Positions 1 to 5,620 of a stretch of 20,477 nt of DNA are shown one piece after another (position 1 is the first letter of the stretch; every line of letters begins with the position of its first letter). The notes under the pieces are model-generated. The model was not told where the DNA came from. It did not search any database and saw only the letters and a program-made list of their open reading frames with translations. The position numbers and the translations under genes are program-made. This DNA comes from a virus: positions 1 through 20,477 of IMG/VR virus record IMGVR_UViG_3300004097_000082; one strand, written 5' to 3'.

Positions 1-310
1 TGAATACACCTCTGAAGATTATCCTCAGTATGAATTAGTTCGTGAGACAAAGAAGTTTGTCGAGTTCTACGGCATGAGCAGCAAGAAGGCAAATGACATT
101 CACTTCGGTGGTCTGAAAGACTATCGGGCCGCTGAAGGTCGTGAGGTGCGGGTGCCCTATCGTGGTGAAGTTGCTAATACTGTTCAAGAAATTCTTGGTG
201 GTCTCAGAAGTGCCTGCACATATGTTGGTGCAGATCAATTAAAAGACTTGACAAAATGTGCCACATTTGTTAAAGTATCGAATCAGTACAACACAACTTT
301 CTCTGCATAA
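1..310 (+). CDS. guaC: GMP reductase, C-terminal fragment (5' end outside window)
   Basis: The open frame enters the window at base 2 and gives 102 residues before TAA. The fragment carries the end of the IMP dehydrogenase/GMP reductase barrel. Visible are the flap-like stretch YRAAEGREVRVPYRG, then ILGGLRSACTYVGA, and a tail with TTF-like and VxNQxN-like elements (ATFVKVSNQYN). These match the GMP reductase C-terminus (YRASEGKTVEVP, ILGGLRSTCTYVGA, TFIRVTQQ) better than IMP dehydrogenase. The enzyme converts GMP to IMP with NADPH, so in a phage it would rebalance the purine pool. The catalytic cysteine lies upstream of the window. The gene ends 11 bp before gp46 and appears co-directional with the replication genes. 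Residue-level similarity is judged by eye. The family call is fairly secure, and the exact split from IMP dehydrogenase slightly less so. Confidence 0.85.
   Translation, partial: EYTSEDYPQYELVRETKKFVEFYGMSSKKANDIHFGGLKDYRAAEGREVRVPYRGEVANTVQEILGGLRSACTYVGADQLKDLTKCATFVKVSNQYNTTFSA
248..276 (+). promoter_or_regulatory. Candidate sigma70-type promoter inside the end of guaC
   Basis: TTGACA (248-253), a 17-bp spacer, then TAAAGT (271-276) preceded by TGT, an extended -10. The start site would fall near 283, about 40 bp before the gp46 ATG. The -10 hexamer matches only 4 of 6 consensus bases and the site is inside conserved coding sequence, so chance is possible. It resembles the stronger promoter at 8271-8299, which also lies in the end of the preceding gene. 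Confidence 0.35.
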
Positions 311-321
311 GGACATTCTAT

Positions 322-2058
322 ATGATCATTGAATTTGAAAAAATCTCTTTCAAGAACTTTCTTTCTTTTGGTGACACGCCAACTGAAGTCAACTTGAAGG
401 ATTTTAAAACAACATTGGTGACAGGTGCAAACTTTTCAGGAAAGTCCTCATCAATTCTTGATACGATTACCTTTGCCTTGTTTGGCAGGCCTTTTCGTAA
501 CATCAACAAACCTCAATTGATTAATGTTTACAATAAAAAGAATTGTTTAGTTGAGTTAACGTTTACTAAAAACAAAACTCATTATCGAATTGTTCGTGGT
601 ATTAAGCCGAATGTTTTCGAAATCTATCGTGACGGCGAACAATTTGATATTCAATCATCATCAAAAGATCAGCAAGATGAATTTGAGAAAACAATTCTTA
701 ATTTTACATATCAAACATTTCAGCAGATTGTAGTTTTAGGTTCTGCAAATTATATTCCTTTCATGAAGATGAAGCCAAATGATCGTCGACAAGTTGTCGA
801 TGATATTTTGAATCTTCATGTGTTCACACAAATGAATGATTTATTGCGTAATGATATTTCAGAAACGAAATCAGAAATTCAATCAATTGATAATCAGCTA
901 TATTTAAAGTCAGAGTTGCTTCAACAAAAAGAAGATTATCTTGAATCATTAAAAAATATAAATGTTTCATCAGTTGATAAGGAAGAAGTTGATGCATTAC
1001 TTAAAAAAATAAAAGATATTGTTGACCAACAAGAAGCAAAACGAGATGAACTTGATAATCTTGATATTGGTTCATTTATTGAAGAAGATGATTTGCTAGT
1101 TAAGATTCGAAAGTATGAAAAGGTAAAAGAAAAAATTATGTACTCTGTAAACTCACAGAAGAAAACATATGATTTCTTTATTGATAATTATAAATGTCCA
1201 ACTTGTGAGCAAGAGATTGAAGAAACATTTCGTGAAGATAAAATCAATTCTCTGAAAAATGCAATGCTTGAAAAGAAAGAAGGTGTTGAACAACTAGTTG
1301 ATAAAATCAGCGAACTTCAAACTGAGAAGCATCAAGTTGATCATCACAATAGTCTTGTACAATATAAGATACAGCAACGAGGTGGCCTGTTATCTGACAT
1401 TGAAAAGTTGAAGATTGAACATGGTGCATCAACTGATAAGTATCGTTATCTACAGAAACCACAGACATTAGATAATGAAAAGATTCACCGAACAGAACAG
1501 GAGATACAACAACTTAAAGATCAAATTCAAGAATATCAAGAACAATTAGATGCATTGCATACTGATGCAGAAATTCAAAAAGATTGTTCTTTTTTGTTAA
1601 AAGATTCAGGTATTAAATCACTCATTATGAATAAATACTTAAATCTTTTAAATAAAAATATGGAATTCTATCTTAAAAAGTTTGGTCTTAAATTAAACTT
1701 TGAGCTTGATAGTTCATTCAATGAAAAGATTACAAATTTTTCAGGACATAGTTTTTCATATTATTCTTTGAGTGAAGGCGAAAAGCTTCGTGTTGATTTG
1801 TCAATGATGCTATCATGGAGAACACTTGCAATTAAACGTGCAAAGATGAAAACTAATCTATTGATTTTAGATGAAGTAATGGATGGTGCTGCTGACTCAA
1901 GTCTTCAGCATGAAATTGTTTCAACACTACATGATTTAAAGGATACAAATGTATTTGTGATTTCTCATCGTACAGAAGGTCTCGTTGAAAAGTTTCAACG
2001 TAATTTACATGTTACTCGACATATTGGTTTTTCAAGTATTCAAGAAACTTTAATCTGA
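322..2058 (+). CDS. 46: gp46-like recombination endonuclease subunit (SbcC/Rad50 family ATPase)
   Basis: Large subunit of the phage gp46-gp47 nuclease, the Rad50-Mre11/SbcC-SbcD counterpart. It resects DNA ends for recombination-dependent replication and helps degrade host DNA. The N-terminal half-ATPase has Walker A GANFSGKSS (residues 35-43). A long charged coiled coil runs from about 170 to 430, interrupted by a zinc hook CPTC (C292, C295). The C-terminal half has the ABC signature LSEGEK (483-488), Walker B LLILDE (D517, E518) and a switch histidine in VISHR (H549). At 578 aa it is close to T4 gp46 (560 aa). The start follows AAGGA at suitable spacing. A gp47 partner is not in this window; the gene before it is guaC. 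It is followed after 7 bp by the amidoligase-like gene. Confidence 0.95.
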   Translation: MIIEFEKISFKNFLSFGDTPTEVNLKDFKTTLVTGANFSGKSSSILDTITFALFGRPFRNINKPQLINVYNKKNCLVELTFTKNKTHYRIVRGIKPNVFEIYRDGEQFDIQSSSKDQQDEFEKTILNFTYQTFQQIVVLGSANYIPFMKMKPNDRRQVVDDILNLHVFTQMNDLLRNDISETKSEIQSIDNQLYLKSELLQQKEDYLESLKNINVSSVDKEEVDALLKKIKDIVDQQEAKRDELDNLDIGSFIEEDDLLVKIRKYEKVKEKIMYSVNSQKKTYDFFIDNYKCPTCEQEIEETFREDKINSLKNAMLEKKEGVEQLVDKISELQTEKHQVDHHNSLVQYKIQQRGGLLSDIEKLKIEHGASTDKYRYLQKPQTLDNEKIHRTEQEIQQLKDQIQEYQEQLDALHTDAEIQKDCSFLLKDSGIKSLIMNKYLNLLNKNMEFYLKKFGLKLNFELDSSFNEKITNFSGHSFSYYSLSEGEKLRVDLSMMLSWRTLAIKRAKMKTNLLILDEVMDGAADSSLQHEIVSTLHDLKDTNVFVISHRTEGLVEKFQRNLHVTRHIGFSSIQETLI

Positions 2059-2065
2059 GAATATT

Positions 2066-2923
2066 ATGTTGCTGCATTCTGAACTGACTGTAGGAATGGA
2101 AATTGAGGCAATTGCTTTCGAATCAAATTACAATGCAATCAAAAATATACTCAAAGGTAACAAAACTGAAACAAATGAATGGTCTTATGCAATCACTGGT
2201 GATTGCTCAATCGCAATTGATCCAGATATTGATGACCTGTCTGAATTTGAAATCTGCAATTCAGATGGCAGTGTAAGATATGATCGTGAACAGATTGTTC
2301 CATTTGAAATTGATACTGGCTATTTCTCATACACACCAGAGAATCAATTAAAGTTTCGTAAATTATTAGTTAATTTGTATAAGTCAGGTATCATTACAAA
2401 TTCAACATGTTCACTTCATGTGCATTTTAAACCTAAGTTTTTAAATATGCGAACAAATGAAGCAAAAATATATTCAGTAATGTTGTTGGCATATATTGTC
2501 GAAAGTAAATTATATGAAAAGTATTTAAAGTTTCAGAATCAAGACATGACAAATACGGCATGGTCATCAGTTGATTATATGATTGATGAATATAATTTTT
2601 ATAAAAATGCCAAATCGTTGTACAGTAAATATGAATATCGAAATCGTGGTTTGTTTCATGTTCATGAACAAGGCACTTTAGAGTGGCGTGGGAATCGTAA
2701 AGTTTTTGATTGTAATCCAATTATATTCTGCAATAATCATTCATCACAATATGAACAAGATATTGTCAAACATTCAAAGTTTATGTTTTCATTTCTAAAT
2801 GATATGTTTAATGCAATGAATGGTAAAGTTGATCTTGATAAAAAGAATTCATTGTATTGGAAACTTTATGATAATAAAAATTTAATGTATAGTAAATTAT
2901 TAAGGAAGAAAGAAAATGTTTAA
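2066..2923 (+). CDS. Putative amidoligase (glutamine synthetase-like COOH-NH2 ligase fold)
   Basis: The 285-residue product shows the motif set of the amidoligase family. These are an early VGMEIE (9-14) with two acidic residues, a central acidic strand EFEI (60-63), a histidine pair CSLHVHF (115-121), and a late RG...H...GTLEWR (194-208). Members of this family are predicted to join a carboxyl and an amine with ATP, making peptide-like bonds or tagging proteins, and are known in some phages and peptide-modifying clusters. The substrate cannot be read from sequence. The stop overlaps the start of the peptide deformylase gene by 8 bp, so the two are translationally coupled. The second half (about 130-200) is rich in Tyr, Asn and Lys and is probably helical. 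The family assignment rests on motifs seen by eye. Confidence 0.72.
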   Translation: MLLHSELTVGMEIEAIAFESNYNAIKNILKGNKTETNEWSYAITGDCSIAIDPDIDDLSEFEICNSDGSVRYDREQIVPFEIDTGYFSYTPENQLKFRKLLVNLYKSGIITNSTCSLHVHFKPKFLNMRTNEAKIYSVMLLAYIVESKLYEKYLKFQNQDMTNTAWSSVDYMIDEYNFYKNAKSLYSKYEYRNRGLFHVHEQGTLEWRGNRKVFDCNPIIFCNNHSSQYEQDIVKHSKFMFSFLNDMFNAMNGKVDLDKKNSLYWKLYDNKNLMYSKLLRKKENV

Positions 2924-3434
2924 GTTTACATTAGTAACTGAAGATTCTAAAGAATATCTATCTCAGGTTTCAAAAGAATATGATTACATGAATAGTCCAT
3001 CTTCTCCATATGAGATTGATGAATTCATGCAACAGTATATTCGTGAAGCAAAGGCATTTGGAATTTCCGGTGTTCAGCTATCCTTTCCGTATCGTGTTTT
3101 TGCTATTCATACAGATGAAGGCACAATTACAACAATGTTTAATCCTAAACTAATTGAAGTAATTGATGATACTCAAATTCGTATGGAAGAAGGATGCCTA
3201 AGCTTTCCCGGGTTATTTTTAAATGTTAAACGACCAAGAGGTGTACGAATTGAGTACCAAGATAGATTAAAAAAGCTAAATACTATGGAACTATATGATT
3301 ATTATGCTAGAGGATTTTTGCATGAATTAGATCATTTGAATGGTGTAGTGTTCACTTCTCATGTAGGAAGACTTTCTTTGAAGATGGCAAGAAAAAAACT
3401 TTCTAAAAGAAAGAAGCGGTACAACATACAATAA
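2916..3434 (+). CDS. def: Peptide deformylase
   Basis: Removes the N-terminal formyl group from new proteins. The metal site is intact: motif 2 EGCLS (92-96, cysteine ligand C94) and motif 3 HELDH (136-140, ligands H136 and H140, catalytic E137). Motif 1, usually GxGxAAxQ, is altered to GISGVQ (49-54), keeping the glycine and Q54 but losing both alanines. The length of 172 aa is normal for the family. The C-terminus ends in a very basic stretch rich in Lys and Arg (about 155-168) that could touch RNA or ribosomes. Phage deformylases are known, especially in aquatic T4-like phages. The start lies inside the end of the amidoligase gene, preceded by AAGGAAG. Confidence 0.92.
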   Translation: MFKFTLVTEDSKEYLSQVSKEYDYMNSPSSPYEIDEFMQQYIREAKAFGISGVQLSFPYRVFAIHTDEGTITTMFNPKLIEVIDDTQIRMEEGCLSFPGLFLNVKRPRGVRIEYQDRLKKLNTMELYDYYARGFLHELDHLNGVVFTSHVGRLSLKMARKKLSKRKKRYNIQ

Positions 3435-3446
3435 AGGATATAAAAA

Positions 3447-4244
3447 ATGGCTGTTGATTTAACTCAAGTCTTAGAAAAACATTTTTCACATATTGGTGGA
3501 AATTGGGCTGCTCGTAGTGGTCCATCACAACAAAAGATTACACATTCATTGTCAAAGCCTCACTATTTAACAACTGAAGAAGCTGGACGATGCATTGCGA
3601 CAGAAAGAGGATGGGAATTAATACCACCAGGGCAGACTATGGTAGGTAGGAAATCAACTGAACTACTACAGGCGATTCCTGGTTTAACTGCACTTCTCGA
3701 TGTTGATAATATGTCTGCACCACAACAAGCTTTGTTCAATGATGTAGTCAATAATATTGGTCAAGGTTTAGGAGGTTCTGGTTTCACAGCAATAACTCAA
3801 GCAGTACAATTTACTGGTGCGCAAATTGCAAGACGTACAAAACAACGTTATGTGGTTAATGTAGTGTTCTCAGAAAATATTGTATTTGCCTCAGCTGGTG
3901 GTGGAACAGCAAAGTTTCGAGCAACATTTAATAATGTACCCCAGGGAACAAATGATGGCGGCGTAAATGTGCATCCCACAGATGCAAATTCAAACACTGT
4001 AGATTATGATGTAAATGTTGCTGCTGGCTCAACTTTGGATGTTGCAAGAGTTCCATTCATGATTGAGTATACAGGCGTAACAGATGGAGTTGATGCAATT
4101 AAGGCATTCGAAGTAAGTAATGTTATAATTGTATCTTCAACTGGCGTAACTGCAGCAGACCGCCAAGGTACTACTATTGATTTAGGTGCAACAGTCCAAA
4201 TTGTTAATGGACCTTATGATGTATCTTATGGTACACAATGGTAA
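3447..4244 (+). CDS. Unrecognised protein, probable virion structural protein
   Basis: I do not recognise this 265-aa protein. The first 120 residues are mixed and include RCIATERGWELIPPG. From about 120 to the end it is rich in Gly, Ala, Val, Thr and Asn with alternating hydrophobic residues (VVNVVFSENIVFASAGGG, VIIVSSTGVTAAD), typical of beta-sandwich virion or decoration domains. There is no signal peptide or membrane segment. It is preceded by AAGGATAT and followed 6 bp later by a perfect hairpin terminator, so it is the last gene of the unit starting near gp46. The structural role is inferred from composition only. Confidence 0.6.
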   Translation: MAVDLTQVLEKHFSHIGGNWAARSGPSQQKITHSLSKPHYLTTEEAGRCIATERGWELIPPGQTMVGRKSTELLQAIPGLTALLDVDNMSAPQQALFNDVVNNIGQGLGGSGFTAITQAVQFTGAQIARRTKQRYVVNVVFSENIVFASAGGGTAKFRATFNNVPQGTNDGGVNVHPTDANSNTVDYDVNVAAGSTLDVARVPFMIEYTGVTDGVDAIKAFEVSNVIIVSSTGVTAADRQGTTIDLGATVQIVNGPYDVSYGTQW

Positions 4245-4250
4245 TTAATC

Positions 4251-4280
4251 ATGAGACATCAATTGATGTCTCATTTGTTT
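4251..4280 (+). terminator. Rho-independent terminator
   Basis: A 24-bp perfect inverted repeat at 4251-4274: arm ATGAGACATC, central AATT, arm GATGTCTCAT, followed by TTGTTTT. It sits 6 bp after the stop of the 265-aa gene and closes the gp46 unit. No promoter is visible between it and the next gene, so the small genes after it probably depend on read-through or on a promoter type I cannot see. Confidence 0.85.
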
Positions 4281-4304
4281 TACTCAATTAGGAGATGTTA
4301 ATCT

Positions 4305-4496
4305 ATGCGTGACCGTGAATATCGTAGAAAACAAGATCAGAAGAAAAGTTATAAAAAGTTTGTAGCAGAAATGAACCGTGGCAAGATCAAAGGTAACCGA
4401 AAGAAAGGTTCAAAAAACTTAAATAATATTGATTTTGAAAATCTTACGGAAGAAGAACTTGATGAATTATATGATGACATGCAAGACGGGGATTAA
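4305..4496 (+). CDS. Small charged protein, unknown
   Basis: This is a 63-aa protein with a strongly basic first two thirds (many Arg and Lys, about residues 2-38) and an acidic tail (LTEEELDELYDDMQDGD). That split is common in small phage proteins that bind nucleic acid or capsid, but no family is recognised. The start has a good ribosome site (AGGAGAT, about 10 bp upstream). Its stop shares one base with the next start (TAATG), indicating translational coupling. Confidence 0.75.
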   Translation: MRDREYRRKQDQKKSYKKFVAEMNRGKIKGNRKKGSKNLNNIDFENLTEEELDELYDDMQDGD

Positions 4497-4963
4497 TGGG
4501 AGTTACAGGTCCATCACTTGCTGATATTCGTGCAGTAAAACAACTATATAATGATGAGACACATTCACTTAATATTGAGAAAAATATTTTAAAGCCATTA
4601 AAAAATATTGTTGATACTCATATTAAAGTATTATATAAAAAATACAATTATAAGTTTTCAGATAAAATTGATAACCGAATAATTGAAGATATCGAACATC
4701 TTCGTTCGAAAATAATGGTGATTCTTGAACAAAGATGCACCGAAATAGTAAATTTATTTGATTCAGATTATGAAAGATTTTGTAAAGCATATGGCTGGTG
4801 GGCACATCGTGGTGCCCGGGTTCGCCATAATGTTACAAGAGATGAATTGGCATATGAATTAAGTGAAGTTATTCGTAAATTATATTTTGTTTATATGGAA
4901 AGTAAATTTCCTAAAATATATCAAGCAAAAAGTGTAGAGGAATTTTTATTAAGAGAAGATTGA
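4496..4963 (+). CDS. Unknown protein, mostly helical
   Basis: A 155-aa protein, not recognised. It begins MGVTGPSLADI, continues as a predominantly helical and charged chain, and has a conspicuous CKAYGWWAHRGARVRH segment (about 95-110). It is coupled to the preceding 63-aa gene by a TAATG overlap and followed after 1 bp by the next gene. Clean coding potential and tight packing support it as real. No catalytic motif or membrane segment is visible. Confidence 0.75.
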   Translation: MGVTGPSLADIRAVKQLYNDETHSLNIEKNILKPLKNIVDTHIKVLYKKYNYKFSDKIDNRIIEDIEHLRSKIMVILEQRCTEIVNLFDSDYERFCKAYGWWAHRGARVRHNVTRDELAYELSEVIRKLYFVYMESKFPKIYQAKSVEEFLLRED

Positions 4964-4964
4964 A

Positions 4965-5180
4965 ATGAGTAAAAAAGGGACTGGCGATGTTATTGCATCC
5001 ACTCCACAGTGGGCTGCTTATTGCGCAAATGAAAAAGGAAAAGGTAAGCCACAATTACCTGACTTCGTTGTAGATAAAAGAACTGTTGTTGTTGATCCAG
5101 TGAGTAAAAAGAAATTCTACAGATGTAGAATGGTCTCAGAATCTGAAATTTACAGAGAAATTAAAAACATGTTGCTATAG
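4965..5180 (+). CDS. Small unknown protein
   Basis: A 71-aa protein that begins MSKKGTGDVIASTPQWAAYC and ends with a short helix, EIYREIKNMLL. It contains only two cysteines (about C20 and C54), which is not enough for a zinc motif. It is packed 1 bp after the previous gene and 6 bp before the next. The family is not recognised. Confidence 0.7.
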   Translation: MSKKGTGDVIASTPQWAAYCANEKGKGKPQLPDFVVDKRTVVVDPVSKKKFYRCRMVSESEIYREIKNMLL

Positions 5181-5186
5181 GTAAAA

Positions 5187-5360
5187 ATGATTTTTAAGAA
5201 AAAAGGACCTGACGTTTTCATGTTTGAATCTGAAGAAGATTTTAAAAACTTTTGTGCTGATACGAAATCATTGACTACAAGCATGTTTAAAGATTTTGTT
5301 ATTCAAAGATATAATAAACGCACAAAAAGAATTGATAAAATAAGTTCGAATAAATTATAA
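5187..5360 (+). CDS. Small unknown protein (57 aa)
   Basis: ATG at 5187 opens a 57-codon frame ending TAA at 5360. The product starts MIFKKKGPDVFMFESEEDF and is charged, with a basic C-terminal part (QRYNKRTKRIDK). It exactly fills the space between the neighbouring small genes (6 bp after one stop, 1 bp before the next start). That packing is the main evidence that it is a gene. The ribosome site is weak (TAGGTAAAA). No family is recognised. Confidence 0.6.
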   Translation: MIFKKKGPDVFMFESEEDFKNFCADTKSLTTSMFKDFVIQRYNKRTKRIDKISSNKL

Positions 5361-5361
5361 T

Positions 5362-5565
5362 ATGCATCAAAAAATTGAGTTTGATAATTACAAACAATAT
5401 CCCGAACATTTACAAAAGGAATTGTATCTACTTGATATGGAATACTTTTGTATTGAGAAGACACAACTTGCCGGTAAGTTGCCTGAAATCCATATACCGG
5501 AATATCCTCTAGGACTTGGACTTTACATTGACTTATTAAAAGATAAAAAAAACTTGACATTTTAA
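5362..5565 (+). CDS. Small unknown protein (67 aa)
   Basis: The product starts MHQKIEFDNYKQYPEHLQKE and contains a proline-rich middle (LPEIHIPEYPLGLGL). No domain is recognised and the ribosome site is poor. The last codons overlap the -35 box of the consensus promoter that drives the following VWA gene, so this is the last gene of the small-gene string. Confidence 0.6.
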   Translation: MHQKIEFDNYKQYPEHLQKELYLLDMEYFCIEKTQLAGKLPEIHIPEYPLGLGLYIDLLKDKKNLTF

Positions 5566-5582
5566 ATTTTTTCTGATATGAT
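5554..5582 (+). promoter_or_regulatory. Consensus sigma70-type promoter for the VWA gene
   Basis: TTGACA (5554-5559), 17-bp spacer, TATGAT (5577-5582) with an extended -10 TGA. The predicted start is near 5589, a leader of about 30 nt before ATG at 5621. It shares a 14-base core, TCTGATATGATCTG, with the promoter of the HNH gene at 19894-19921. Confidence 0.88.
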
Positions 5583-5620
5583 CTGTTGAGATTCTTTTTA
5601 AACTCAATCGGAGACAATCT

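Noticed and set aside
4121-4129. TGTTATAAT, an extended -10 match
   Set aside because: No -35 hexamer at 16-18 bp spacing, inside coding sequence, and a strong terminator follows before the next gene.
4800-4817. GGGCAC/GTGCCC inverted repeat in the 155-aa gene
   Set aside because: Inside coding sequence, short stem and no T-tract; explained by the Trp-Trp-Ala-His-Arg-Gly codons.
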